Of a stretch of 64,000 bases of DNA, positions 1 through 11,134 are shown piece by piece. The stretch spans positions 219,398,151 through 219,462,150 of the forward strand of contig CP136065.1 in the NCBI GenBank assembly GCA_032622095.1. Direction: 5' to 3'. The position numbers were made by a program, and so were the translations under genes. Source of the stretch: Siphonodentalium dalli (taxonomy: Eukaryota; Mollusca; Scaphopoda; Gadilida; Siphonodentaliidae). The notes beneath the pieces are model-generated. The model was given only the letters and a program-made list of their open reading frames with translations. It was not told where the DNA came from and ran no database searches. Each line of letters begins with the position of its first letter. Positions within the stretch are counted from its first letter, which is position 1.

Positions 1-95
1 TTGATATCCGAAAAAATTGAGGAATCACCGCTAAAGTCTGATAATAAAGAACAAAATTTTAGATTAATTTTGTCATTGCTTGAATTGGGAGGGGG

Positions 96-530
96 CAAGT
101 CATTTGCAGAATGAGGTCCCCAGAGGGTGAATTTAGTGACGCTATCCCGCATAGTGGGCTAGCATCACCAAATTCACCCTCTGGGGACCATATTCTGCAT
201 GGCCTCATCTGCTATGGGAGACAAAGACTCAATTTGCAGTTCCCAAATGGTGAATATTGTGATGTACACCCATTGGGAACCTCGATTATGCAATGTGTCA
301 TCTGCCAATTTGGGGACATAGAGAAACTAAACTAAAAAAGAAATTGAATCTATATGAAGAAGTTTCTATAGAAATTTGATAATAAAGAAACTTTCCAGAC
401 AAGATGAGGCCTAAGCAGAATGAGGTCCCCAGAGGGTGAATTTAGTGATGCTAGCCCGCTATGATAACGTCACTAAATTCATCATCTGGGCACCTCATTC
501 TGCAAATGATCGGCACCTTATTCTCAAGCC
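96..530. mobile_element. rep-A MITE (hAT-like), long form
   Basis: Two inverted modules of CCCCAGAGGGTGAATTTAGT and its complement flank a unique AT-rich middle with 'ctatagaaatttgataataa'. The ends are degraded: the terminal CAAGCC block is shortened on the left. It is classed with the copies at 1890, 22010 and 54920, which show clear target duplications. Confidence 0.7.
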
Positions 531-601
531 GGGGGGTGGAGATATTCAGGAATGTGAAGATATGCCAGTGATCCACAGAGAAAGGAGGCAGGACAGTGTG
601 A

Positions 602-857
602 TTAACCCTTTAATAACGGGAGCTGTGCTGGTGCAGCATTATAAACCTTGTGCCAGTACATTCTCTTATATATACGAGTCTCCCATAGGAAATTTTGCGA
701 AAACCCCCGTGCATATATTAGAGAATGCACTGGCTTACAAGATCAAGTTATATATTATTATGGCCATTGCATTCTCTTATATGGTCATATATAAGAGAAT
801 GCATTGGCACAGGGGTTTTCGCAAAATTTCAGAAAGCTCCAGTCATGAAAGGGTTAA
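602..857. mobile_element. TTAA-flanked MITE with two hairpins (P3 family)
   Basis: Starts TTAACCCTTTAATAACGG and ends GTCATGAAAGGGTTAA. The interior holds two copies of the ~65-bp hairpin, somewhat degraded. TTAA ends with CCCTT are the hallmark of piggyBac-type insertion. Confidence 0.75.
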
Positions 858-1889
858 TGCCACATTACCCAGTATATTCCACAATAGTTTTTAGGACTGT
901 GATTTCACTGAGTATTAAAAGTGTAGCATGCCATCCCATTTCAACAGGTGTGACAGAGTAGAACTTCTTCACGTTGTGTACGGACGTATGGCCGTGTTGT
1001 CTTCACGAGGTAGTCGAGTTGTTGTGTTTGATATTTTATTTTCAAGAAATACTCTGTGATAGTTAACTTTCGGAATAACACCGAGCCAGTGGAACAGCAC
1101 CGATATAGTTGATACTTTTTGAGAGAGTAGCAGACTAGAAGTGCCGGGCTAAAATCCCGACCAGGTATATATACAAAAAAGGGTTGGGACTTAAATGAAC
1201 AATCATAAGTCCCCTTATTATAATAAATTTTAGACATACCAGTTCCAACTATCCTGTGTCAGAGTTGGCACACAACCTGTCAAAATAGTCATCCATCTTG
1301 GCAGGCAGGATAGTTCGAACTAGGCAACAGGGTACTTTTATGTCAAGTATCGGTGTGATAAGCTAATGTGCACCCTGATAAGTTGATTGGATGGTGCTGT
1401 TCCTGTCATTCTCACATTAATCCATGACCTCTATATATTAAATTCTAACTGTTGGTCGTGAGAATGTGACTTCAGTATAATTCCAACACCACAGTTCCAC
1501 TGTACTAGGCTGGTACCACTGTATTAGGCTGGTGCTGTTGTACTCTCGTTTTAAGCTGGGAAATATTTCCTAGAAATATGCAAACCAATTTGCGCCTTAT
1601 TTTTCAAACTACCAGCTTACTTATCGAATGATAGAGAATTTAAGTTTAGTAGACATCATTCTGTTACAACAGGCATCACCAACTATATGATTTGAGGTTA
1701 ATGATTAGTATAATTATATCCCAGTTTTTCAAAGAAATGTTGGGGGTATACTGTATTGATGCTATCCGTTTGCACAGATATCTTTGAGTTATCAGATCTC
1801 CTTGAAATTTGGAATGTAGGTTCAGGAGTGCTTTCAAAAGAATACCCAATGACATGCACTAGAATTTCAAAGAAGTAGTATCTGAAATT

Positions 1890-2144
1890 CAAGCCTTGAA
1901 ATAGTGTGTCTGTCATTTGCAGAATGAGGTCCCCAGAGGGTGAATTTAGTGATGCTACCCCGCATAGCGGGCTAGCATCACCAAATTCACCCTCTGGGGC
2001 CCTCATTCTGCTTACACATCAACAGAATGAGGTTCCCAGAGGGTGAATTTGGTGATGCTAGCCCGCTATGCGGGGGTAGCATCACTAAATTCACCCTCTG
2101 GGGACCTCATTCTGCAAATGACAGACACACTATTTCAAGGCTTG
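1890..2144. mobile_element. rep-A MITE, double palindrome, 8-bp TSD CTGAAATT
   Basis: Terminal repeats CAAGCCTTGAAATAG and its complement. The 8 bp before (1882-1889) and after (2145-2152) are both CTGAAATT. Inside are two nested palindromes, each about 110 bp. An 8-bp duplication and CA-starting ends fit the hAT superfamily. Confidence 0.9.
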
Positions 2145-2171
2145 CTGAAATTTAATTTTATCTCCCGACAG

Positions 2172-2325
2172 GAGCTACAAGTACATGAGAAGGATTTGAG
2201 TTTCATGTCACCGGAGTACATACAGATCGTAGAAAATGCAGACAAATTACAGACGGACTTCAAACGCCAACCTAATCACCTGGAGAGACTCTATGATATC
2301 CTTTTATTAATAGTTCAATATTCAG
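2172..2325 (+). CDS. Penultimate coding exon of the unrecognised gene
   Basis: 154 nt, read from GAG at 2172. Rich in Glu, Lys, Asp and Leu (for example [18 protein letters not shown]), consistent with a helix or coiled coil. The final residues before the donor (ILLLIVQYS) are less certain, because the donor motif CAGGTAACGAG recurs downstream. The rep-A element at 1890-2144 ends 27 bp before the exon. Confidence 0.55.
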
Positions 2326-3671
2326 GTAACGAGTATTCTAATAGTTCAATTTTCAGGTAATGAGTATCCATCAGGTAACGAGTATTCTAATAGTGCAATA
2401 TTCAGTTAACGAGTATTTATCAGGTAACGAGTATTCTTATCTTATACTTATACTATACGCAGTACAGTACCGGTACTCATAAAATATTAAGTTTTGTCTC
2501 TACATCCAGTTGTAATGCACAATCCGATAAGCAATGCCATGTTCAAACCATCAAGTCCCCCATCACCCCTGACAGGTATTTGAGCATGTGAAACATTTGG
2601 GAAATGCCCCTTGAACTGGCAGTTTCCACCAATCATGACATTGCTCTAGCATGCTGTGTTTGATGTCACCTGACACCCGAACCATAGATCGGCCACTGAA
2701 TTATTCTGATTGGTGTGAATTAATGTGAGGACCAATGAAAAGAACACTTAACTTGGAGCCACAGTTCTGTTGTTGTGGGGACAAAATTGTTATTTCCATC
2801 ACCATGAAAGTTTTTATTGACCATCGCAAATAAAACAAATTATGGTGTAATTAACATATATAGTAATATCTTAACGCGACCTGAAGTTTTATTTATTTGC
2901 GAGTTTTGTGCATAGTTTTATCTATGCCTATGCGTATCTGGTGCATATTTGTTCAATTCAATAGTAAGTATACCCTGGTGACTATGCAATTAGGAAAATT
3001 TTAATCGCGGCTAGTTGGAAAGATCGATCGGTTTTGTAAAAAGTTGGAATTAATTAATACGGATCAAACTGCAAATGAAAGAAATTCATTTTGGAAATTC
3101 GACTCGCAATAAAAACCTCCATCCCTTAAAGTGATTAAGCATCTTTCCCTGATCCCCACTCAAAAGTTGCGTTTATTACAACACAAAGCGTCTGCCATTG
3201 ACACTGCGTGAAATCAACACCAAAGTACACCTCCGAGCACATCGGGTCATGTAACATACGCGGGGTGCCGATGCTTTTGTTGTACGGATGTCAGCTGCGC
3301 GTGATGTAATTGAACTGATGACTGCTGGTGTGTTTATAATCGCCATCATGTCCAGATGGACACATTTTGGGAGGAAATTAGTTTAGCCATTTTTTTCGCC
3401 ATTTGGTCATTTTGTTTCGCCATTTACAATTTATTTTCGCCAATGGCTAAAATGGCTACCGGGGCGGGAACACTGCTTAATACGTTTCCAGTTTCAGGAT
3501 GTATTTTTAATTTTTGCTCCTTAACACCTCTCACGTATGATCACAGATCTCTACATTGACAAGTTCAAATTCAAGGGACAAAATGTCAAAGGAAAAGTGC
3601 CTGGACTGTTGGAAGTTCTGGATAACTATGACCTGCCAACACTAATTCAGTTCTTCGAGATGTCAGCATGA
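2172..3671 (+). CDS. 3' end of an unrecognised protein-coding gene (last two coding exons)
   Basis: Two exons join in phase. Exon 2172-2325 follows a 'tctcccgacag' acceptor and encodes a charged helical stretch beginning [20 protein letters not shown]. It ends at CAG|GTAACG with one spare base. Exon 3547-3671 follows 'atcacag', takes two bases to finish the codon, and encodes [12 protein letters not shown] through to QFFEMSA and a TGA at 3669-3671. An AATAAA lies 66 nt past the stop, which supports a true terminal exon. Upstream exons are outside the window or not recognisable; an open frame at 1-114 might be one but has no clean splice site. The sequence looks cytoplasmic, without membrane segments. 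I do not recognise the family. The donor of the first exon sits in a small tandem repeat. Confidence 0.6.
2321..2442 (+). repeat. Short irregular tandem repeat built on the splice donor CAGGTAACGAG
   Basis: The donor segment CAG|GTAACGAGTATTCTAAT recurs with variants (CAGGTAATGAG, CAGTTAACGAG, CAGGTAACGAG) five times in about 120 bp at irregular spacing. Four of the five keep GT. The first copy is the only one that follows the open frame without a stop, so it is taken as the real donor. Confidence 0.6.
3076..3355. repeat. Dispersed duplicate segment, copy 1 (partner at 6436-6712)
   Basis: About 280 bp align to 6436-6712 in the same orientation, sharing 'ttattacaacacaaagcgt', 'gagcacatcgggtc' and 'gctgcgcgtgatgtaat', with small gaps. 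It lies in the last intron of the unrecognised gene. GC content is higher than in the surroundings. Confidence 0.75.
3547..3671 (+). CDS. Terminal coding exon of the unrecognised gene
   Basis: Begins after 'cacag' in phase 1 and encodes [20 protein letters not shown], then about 21 residues rich in Leu, Asp and Phe, then TGA. Codon use is balanced, unlike the surrounding AT-rich repeats. A polyadenylation signal follows. Confidence 0.65.
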
Positions 3672-3736
3672 TGAATGAAAACATTGTTTATATAAAGACG
3701 AAAACATGATCTTACCAGTGTGCATGTGTGAATCTC

Positions 3737-3742
3737 AATAAA
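3737..3742 (+). promoter_or_regulatory. Polyadenylation signal AATAAA of the unrecognised gene
   Basis: A canonical AATAAA hexamer 66 nt after the TGA. It lies just before the first of three abutting TTAA-type elements that start at about 3751, so the transcript probably ends at the element border. Confidence 0.6.
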
Positions 3743-3750
3743 TGTCATTC

Positions 3751-4003
3751 TCAACCCTTTCTGGGCTGGAGCAGCATTAAAGATCCTGTGCCAGTGCATT
3801 CTCTTATATATTTGACTCTCTCATAGGGAGCCTTGCATATATAAGAAAATGCACTGGCTTACAAGGTCAGGGTAAATATCGTTATGCCAATGCATTCTCT
3901 TATATATGGGAGGATCCCCTATGGGAGACTCACATATATTAGAGAATGCATTGGCACAGGGTTTTCGCAAAATTTCAGGAAGCTCCAGTCATGGAAGGTT
4001 TAA
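3751..4003. mobile_element. P3-family MITE with two hairpins
   Basis: Left end TCAACCCTTTCTGGGCTGG (TTAA mutated to TCAA) and right end CAGTCATGGAAGGTTTAA. Two ~65-bp hairpins are separated by 'cttacaaggtcagggtaaatat'. It directly abuts the next element at a shared TTAA. Confidence 0.75.
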
Positions 4004-4214
4004 CCCTTTCAGTGCCAAGTCCGATTTTTGTATCAACCCATATTTCCTTGATCATTTTTCAAATTTATTGATTATAATAATGTGATAAATTGATGGAAAG
4101 AGCTCTTAGAGCTCTTTCCATCAATGTATCACATTATTATAATCAATAAATTTGAAAAATGATCAAGGAAATATGGGTTGATACAAAAATCGGACTTGGC
4201 ACTGAAAGGGTTAA
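4000..4214. mobile_element. Near-perfect 207-bp palindrome between TTAA sites
   Basis: TTAACCCTTTCAGTGCCAAG at the left mirrors CTTGGCACTGAAAGGGTTAA at the right. The two ~103-bp arms are almost exact complements and meet at 'gagctcttagagctc'. It is related to the P2 family (9503, 11286, 63125) by its ends but lacks the 65-bp hairpin. Confidence 0.88.
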
Positions 4215-4950
4215 CTCTTTCGATGCCAAGCTCGCATAAATGCGAGTTACCCAGTCGCTGCCAAATACGCATTTATGCGAGTTCGGAGGTTCAACTGGTT
4301 TACGGGTCGTAATTATATTGTTTTGTTGCATCACAATGGGGGTTCATTTATTTTTTATGTAGAGTGCTGGTGTGCGCTGACAATTTAGAAGAAAGGTCAG
4401 TCAAAGTCATGCTACTCCTGAAGTTCTATGAGTACAGTCCGAGCCAGAATATACCATTGACAAATTAACTTTTGGTGGGATGCGATATATGAGTGGAAAA
4501 TAAACAGCATAATTGACTTGGCGTCCTCCTTTCTGCTGATCAGTTTAGCGTCCAAAAATACTGTCGGAATGAGGTCGGTGAAAAATACGGAATAGTAGCC
4601 GGAATGTGATTAACTGGTGAAGCATTAATTAATGGGATAGAACACTAGAACAAAAAACAAACATTTAATCATATATGAATTGAAAAAAATTACAGAAAAA
4701 CATAAATTAAAGCAAACCCAAGATGGCCGCCAATGGCACGTGACCCTATGACCTTGAATGGGTCTCCACGTCGGGGCAGGTGATAGGTCATTGTCATATA
4801 TACCCACATGTGAAGTTTCAACTAAATACACCGATAATTACCCAATAGTCATTGCATTACCCACATATACATAAAATACTTGTATTTACACCCAGAATGC
4901 TTGGCACTGGGGAGTATGTCCGTGTGGCGGGGTGGCAGCGAAAGAGTTAA
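4211..4950. mobile_element. TTAA-flanked element starting TTAACTCTTTCG
   Basis: Ends are TTAACTCTTTCGATGCCAAG and GGCAGCGAAAGAGTTAA. The interior contains a 'gcataaatgcgag' inverted pair and 'caagatggccgcc'. No transposase frame is present. Its left TTAA is the right TTAA of the preceding palindrome. Confidence 0.72.
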
Positions 4951-6135
4951 ACAATAGTGGAGGTTAAATGGATTGGCAGGACTCACTTTCAAAACTCATA
5001 CTCTTCCCAGACCTGCCTCAAGAACATTCAAAAGAGAGTTGCTCACAACTGACCAGTTTTTCCCAACCTTGGAGAAGTCTTACTCCATCATAACTGAGAA
5101 TTGGGCATAACTACGGCCGCATCTTTGTGTTCAGAGTGATCTGAAAATCAACTTTTACCTTCAGATTCAGCCAGGCATCAATGACAGATATTGTACAAGT
5201 CAATTTTAATTGACATAATTTTTAGTATAAGAATATTTCCAAGAAATAAATCAAGTCATATTTTGGCCGAGCCCTCACATAAAATCAATAGACATTGGAT
5301 GTAATACTGGTATCGCTCATTGGCTGGTATTGCTCTTTAGTTCAAAAATACTATAATTGATATAAAGATTTTTATTTTTAAATATGAAGTTTCATTTTCT
5401 CAGAGAATAATTCATTGCTTGCAATAGTTATGTATGTGTTATAGCTTTCCAAGTAATACACTAGTTTGAAGAGATTAAATTATTTGTTAAATCATGTGGA
5501 ATGGGGGAATCCATTCTGGAGTGTAATGAGGGGATCCATTCTGGAGTGACTGGGTGAATACCCTCACATCTTTAGATATTAACAAATTACCCACATCTCT
5601 GTGTTGAGGTAATTCATGGGAGTGTGACCTTGACACATTAGTTTCCTTCAGCCACGTATCACAAATATTTTAGGATATTAGATGCCATTGAGGTTGTAAG
5701 CAAGGTTTGTGTCTTCATACCATTTTGAGCCTCGAACATATTGGCCCGTCTCGCCTACATATTAATTTTGAAGATATGAATTCTCTGCGGAGCTTGTATT
5801 GTTGAAACGTTTTTCTTTCATAAATATAATATTTAATGCAATTGTTCAGTGCTAAAACAACCACAACTCTGTTAATAATCGTCCACACTGATTTATGAAT
5901 GAATGCGATTGTTAAGTGTTTTATATATGTATAATTATTTATTGTGATACATTCCGTCCTATATTGTTATGTTTGTTGATAATACAAGCCTGTCCTTTAT
6001 ACACTGTAGTTTTCTTTATACCTGCCCAATCTATTGAAAACCTTTTATATTATAATGGTGACCTGAAAGACATATGTGCTTATTTCCCTATGTCAAATTC
6101 AGTGTTCAAGCTGGCCCAGAAATTCCTTTAGCCAT
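4951..6135. other. Gene-free AT-rich stretch
   Basis: No splice-bounded open frame was found. A short local duplication (GGGGGAATCCATTCTGGAGTG and GGGGATCCATTCTGGAGTG) sits near 5503-5550. The rest looks like unique or decayed repeat sequence. Confidence 0.5.
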
Positions 6136-6139
6136 TCTT

Positions 6140-6439
6140 TTAACCAAATGCCATATTTTTAAAGCCACTTTGCATTTGCTTTAGCCACTTATTTTGAAAC
6201 ATATTTTGAGACCAATTGAATTTCCAATCTTCTTTGAACAATCGTTTTGGTGAATGTAACAAGACTGATTTTTGTGGAGTATTTTTCACACTGATAATTT
6301 CCATAGGTTTGTCGTTTTCATTTGTGCTACAGTCAACATCAACAACAACAGGCACAGTCACAGAATTACCAAAGAAATCAGCCTTCGTTTTGACTTTCTT
6401 TGGATGGTCACTGAAATCTAGCTTTCTCTTACGATTCAT
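6140..6439 (-). CDS. Hypothetical 99-residue open frame, possibly a first exon or retro-derived fragment
   Basis: Starts MNRKRKLDFSDHPKKVKTKA, has a basic nuclear-localisation-like start and a Ser/Pro-rich middle, and ends QSGFKNMAFG with a stop. It has no hydrophobic segment. The region just upstream of its ATG (6436-6712) is the duplicate of 3076-3355, so the frame may be part of a dispersed element with its own leader. No family is recognised. Confidence 0.35.
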   Translation of the reverse strand: MNRKRKLDFSDHPKKVKTKADFFGNSVTVPVVVDVDCSTNENDKPMEIISVKNTPQKSVLLHSPKRLFKEDWKFNWSQNMFQNKWLKQMQSGFKNMAFG

Positions 6440-6712
6440 TTTGGAAATGTGACTTGCAATGAAAACCCCGTGTACTTAAAGCATCATTCCCTGATCCCAA
6501 CTCACAAGTTGTTTTTATTACAACACAAAGCGTTTGCCATTGACACGATATGAAATCACCAATGCACACCTATTACTAATTGCTCCAAGCACATCGGGTC
6601 GTATAACATACACGAGGTGCCGACGCTTTTGTTGTGTGCGGATGTTAGCTGCGCGTGATGTAATTAGACTGAGTACTAAGCTGGCATGTTTATAATCGCC
6701 TCGATGTCTGGA
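6436..6712. repeat. Dispersed duplicate segment, copy 2 (partner at 3076-3355)
   Basis: Same order and orientation as copy 1. Copy 2 is followed to the left by the 99-residue minus-strand open frame; copy 1 is not. The shared part could be the leader or promoter of that frame (inference). Confidence 0.75.
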
Positions 6713-9030
6713 CACAATTGTGAACACTGGTCAAATTGCTATTTTACAACTCAGCTACTACACCCATTTGAAGAATGTATCACTAAACTATTATTGGCGA
6801 AATATTTAACAACAATGGATCTACCATTTCATAAAACACGGCTTCTGAATTACACAAATATGCAAACAAACAATCTGCAATTCATCCCGAACAAAAATCG
6901 CTGATAAACAAATGAGAATTATTTTGCTACAGAGTCACTAAATATGATTTATATGATAGAATGACATTTTGTGCTGGCAATTTTGATATCAAAAAATTTA
7001 ATAAAATACCTGCTATGAGCAAGTTTATTCGCTGTGTGGAGTGTAAAAATGGTCACAGTCGCAATTTAATTGGTTAGCCATAAAGTGTTGGCTTATGGTT
7101 CTGTCCTTGATCATATATAAATATGGAAATATATATGGTCGATAACTGTGCCAAATCTACCATATATCTAACACAGACCTTAAAATGTGCATATAGTGTT
7201 CTAAGTGCGAAGTCGGAATACAGCAGCCAATTTGAGCTTCATTTTTTTGAGGCCGCTTCGGTGGCCGTGTGTGGTATTTATGTCAGACTTTGAGCCGCAA
7301 GGCGCACTTGCCGTCACATGCCAGGGTTTGAATCTTAAAACACATGTAGCTATGGAAATATGGACAAAGAAAACTAGAAGACGGTAGCTGTATCAAGAAT
7401 TTTATAAAATATAATCAACATGTATTTATTAGTCAAAAAGATCTAATATCAATCAACAATATAGAAGAATCACCAAAAAGTCACATTTAAAATGCTAACG
7501 TATCACTATAAAAAGCTTGCTATAACATATTATCACATAAAAATTACAACAGATATTGAAATAAGTGTACTTTTTGCTTTGCAAAATATTTAGTTATTTA
7601 GTTATTTTATTATCAAAAATATTTTGATATTCTTTAAAAGATAGTGTATCACTTCCAATAACATAATTTTTATAAAACCGAACTACAAATAGAATTTTTT
7701 TGTGAATTAAACTCAGATAAAAGATTGCGTAAATTATTGTCTATAAAGGCATAATAAAGTCGTTTAGACGAGAGTTGGCAGCGAAATATCTTTGATTTAA
7801 AATGACTGGCCTTGATGGAGGTAGTCAAAGTTTCCTTCGACATAGACCAGCTAGTGAAATCAGTAGAGATAATACTCGTTTATGTCCAAGCCCCGTCCCT
7901 ATACCTTTCTATATTGGGTTTAAGCATTGTTGACCCCGCTCACCTAAAATCACCAATAACTAATATTTGTAACAGTATACTGGTTTATTCCATAGAAAAC
8001 ATATTTGTTCTGAACTCCACAAGAGTTGTCATTTGAAAGTAGTAATTTAATTAAAAAAAAATTCATCACAATGTTTACATAATTTCACAAGGATACAAAC
8101 TCACTTGACATCGCGAGGTGACCTCCGTCTGGTAAACATAAAATGAGTACATCTGGTCGTCGATTGAATGAAATTCTATCATGTACCCAGTAGTTTGTAA
8201 ATTTGAAACTACATATACATCTCAAGACGTCCACTGTCATCCAGTATAAGACTTATTATTTAACTAACAAGTGATATGTGACCACTTACAATTTAAAAAT
8301 CCCATAAAATTAATGCCGTGATAAAATCACAGTGTACGTGTCATCATGATGTTATTGATTTTGGGTGGGTTCAATTGTCACTCCGTATAGCCGAAGGTTG
8401 CTGATAATACTTCGGAAACTTCAGGTCTGGTTTAAATATAAACAGAGGTTACTCCTAACTACATGGCATATTCTATGTAGAATTTAAAATGAAAGTTAGA
8501 TTATAAGACATCATTATCACTGCAAGATGTCACTCTTTCCATTATATATCACATCATGTATTGATTAGTAGGTAAAATAAATTAAATTTGACGAAAAAAT
8601 CCCACCACTGGATCCATTTCGTAAAGTCTGCTATAGAAAGGTATAGGGCTTGGACAACCAGTATTATGCCTACTGATTTCACCAGCTGGTTTTTGTTGAA
8701 GAAAACTTGGACTATGATGGAGGGTGCTAACAAGAGAGTTCTCCCTCTTGATCCTCGGGATCACATGAAGTTTCTGTTCTAATAATAGCCCCTAAAAACT
8801 GTCCCAAATGGTTGTACGTATTATACCAGAAAAATCTAAATAAAATTAAAATTGAGAAGAGCATTTCCAGACAGGTGTCTTTGATTCATATTAATTATTT
8901 TATACACCAGAATCTTTATAAAACTTGTTAGGAAGGGATACACTATCTTTAACCATTTCTGTTACACTACATATAGTGCATGAGAAACATTGTTTCGGAT
9001 TTTATCAAACATGTCTAAAAGTACAGTGGG
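6713..9030. other. Gene-free stretch with decayed repeats
   Basis: Very AT-rich from 7400 to 8100. A segment at 8680-8930 ('gagggtgctaacaagagag', 'cagacaggtgtctttgatt') recurs at 54720-54880 and partly at 20640-20750, so a dispersed repeat is present. No coding exon was found. Confidence 0.5.
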
Positions 9031-9036
9031 CAAGGG

Positions 9037-9190
9037 GCCATCCTAGAGGGCGACTTGGGAGACAGGGACCAGCCTAGAGGGCGACTTGGGAGACAGGGAC
9101 CAGCCTAGAGGGCGACTTAGGAGACCGAACCAGCCTAGAGGGCGAATTGGGAGACAGGAACCAGCCTAAAGGGACACTTGGGAGATATAT
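9037..9190. repeat. 31-bp minisatellite, about five units
   Basis: Unit GGGACCAGCCTAGAGGGCGA followed by CTTGGGAGACA, starting near 9037 and repeating every 31 bp with small changes. A single-unit copy with the same following sequence ('tctcccgaaaatgtg', 'actgattataatggt') is at 48241-48390, so the array expanded within a dispersed repeat. Confidence 0.88.
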
Positions 9191-9502
9191 TCTCCCTAAA
9201 ATGTGTCCCTTCTCCCGCTTCTTGTTCAAGGGAGAATTTACTTCCCTCTACTATTCCAACATGTATGTATCTAAATATTTTATTTTAAAAGTATTTACTG
9301 ATTATAATGGTGAACTAATTGACAATAATGGGATTATAATTGAATAGCACAATACTTGTTGGATCACAGAAGGCTACTGTTCAGCCTTTATGATTTCTCC
9401 TGATAACAGTGTACTTTTCCATAATAAATGAATGGGGAAAGTTACTTCTCTCAATTTGAAACCTCTGGCAGATTACTACCAGTCATTGAGTATCTGATTA
9501 TT

Positions 9503-9960
9503 TTAACCCTTTGAGTGCCAGGTCCGATTTTTGTATCAACCCATATATACCCTGTGCCAATGCATTCTCTTATATATGCGAGTTGACCATAGGTCGCCTC
9601 ACATATATAAGAGAATCCATTGGCCTAACAATTTTTCATCTTTTGTTATTATTTTTTACAATTTTAATAATTTTTTCTTTAACAGGTATATTTAGTAGGT
9701 TTAGTGCCAGGGAATCTTATGTTTTTTATGGGCATCAAAATTATTACTATGAATACTTGGTGATACTTGAGTTATAACATGCCCCGAAGGTGTTATCCAG
9801 TTTGTTTTTAAATTCGCTATAGCATGCTTAAGCATACCCGAAAAAAATTCAGCCCAAAAGAAAAAAAAAGAAAAAAATTTATTTTTTTAATTTTTTGGGC
9901 CGATTTTTCACACCGTAAATTAGGGCCGATGAGATCGACCCCTGGCACTCAAAGGGTTAA
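9503..9960. mobile_element. P2-family TTAA MITE with one hairpin
   Basis: TTAACCCTTTGAGTGCCAGG at the left and CCTGGCACTCAAAGGGTTAA at the right. One 65-bp hairpin is at about 9551-9625; the right half is an unrelated A-rich filler. Non-coding. Confidence 0.88.
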
Positions 9961-10333
9961 TGGATTCCGATTCATTACTACCAGTCATCAAGTATCCAGT
10001 TATCAAAAGGAATAAAGCCACTTAGTGATGTGCGCTCCAAAATACACCTAATAATATTCGCTTTTTAATTTTTCCCGGCATCGAAATACCTTTCTACAAT
10101 AATATATGTTCCAGAAAGACGCAATGGGGTCATAAAATATACAACTTTGAACACAATGTTCGGGCCCTATCTCGTGTTACTCCATTTGTATTCATTGAAT
10201 TCTGGAATCGGAAACAGAGTAATGTGTTATCGTAAGTGGAAATTAATTCCATGATCGGAATGGGACTTGGATCATTTTAATCGGGATGGCTTTCCGATTG
10301 CGTTTGGTGGTTTCTAGACCGTGTAAATCCTTA

Positions 10334-10733
10334 TAGGCCCACTTAATTTTCGAGTCGCCAATTTTTTTTTTTATAGTGACTTGATATACTGTTTTAATAA
10401 CAATCTGTCATAAAATATGATTAAAATACTATATACATCTGTATCTCAGAAGATGCCCACAGAGAAATAGAAAACTGCTGAAATCATAGAACTTTTTCAA
10501 TGAAAGGGGAAGAACTCTATCTTTAATATATAGAGTTATTCCCCCTGCATTGAAAATAACACTGATTTTTATTTCAATATTAATTACAAAACGCGTTGGC
10601 AACTCAACAAAAACAACATGTCCACAGTTTATTACACCGGATAAGTCAATAATACAATGTTTTGGAGCTTCCTCTTTCAAATGGCATATATTTTATATAA
10701 TGTAATCTGGGGGTTCTAAAATTAAGTGGGCCT
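10334..10733. mobile_element. Palindromic-ended element starting GGCCCACTTAATTTTCG
   Basis: Left end GGCCCACTTAATTTTCGAG and right end CTAAAATTAAGTGGGCC. It shares interior blocks ('gaagaactctat...gttattccccc', 'acaaaaacaacatg', 'caatgttttggagct') with 49385-49756 in the opposite orientation. It abuts a TTAA element on its right. Confidence 0.75.
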
Positions 10734-11134
10734 TTAACCCTTTACCCAACAGAACGGCCCTGTGCCAATGCATTCTCTTATATATGCGAGTCGACCATAG
10801 GTCGCCTCGCATATATAAGAGAATGCATTGGCTTAACACATTACAAATTATAAAATTGTTAAAGAATGTAAGAAAAAATGGTAAAAAGTGTTAAAAAAAG
10901 ATTTTTTTTAAGGCCAATGCATTCTCTTATATATGCGAGGCGACCTATGGTCGACTCGCATATATAAGAGAATGCATTGGCACAGGGCATAACTGTAACC
11001 ATCACAATGTGGTCAATGAGCCGGTTCCAATGATATCCATATTTGTATGGTTTTATTGAGACAGACCCAAGATTATTTAGGCTGTTGCAGCTTTATTTGG
11101 CCGGTTTTGGCCGGTTTGTTGGGTAAAGGGTTAA
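10734..11134. mobile_element. P1-family TTAA MITE with two hairpins
   Basis: TTAACCCTTTACCCAACAGA at the left and TGTTGGGTAAAGGGTTAA at the right. Hairpins at about 10763-10832 and 10912-10982 are near-exact mirror images: CCAATGCATTCTCTTATATA pairs with its complement. The flanking interior contains 'aaccatcacaatgtggtcaa', shared by all P1 copies. Confidence 0.92.

Noticed and set aside
1-114. Open frame from base 1 as an upstream exon of the unrecognised gene
   Set aside because: It runs straight into a rep-A element without a usable donor, so cannot be told from chance.
7205-7387. Second tRNA-derived SINE ('cgcttcggtggccgtgtgtg' and 'ggtttgaatc')
   Set aside because: Box spacing and sequence fit poorly and no SINE core follows; too weak to call.
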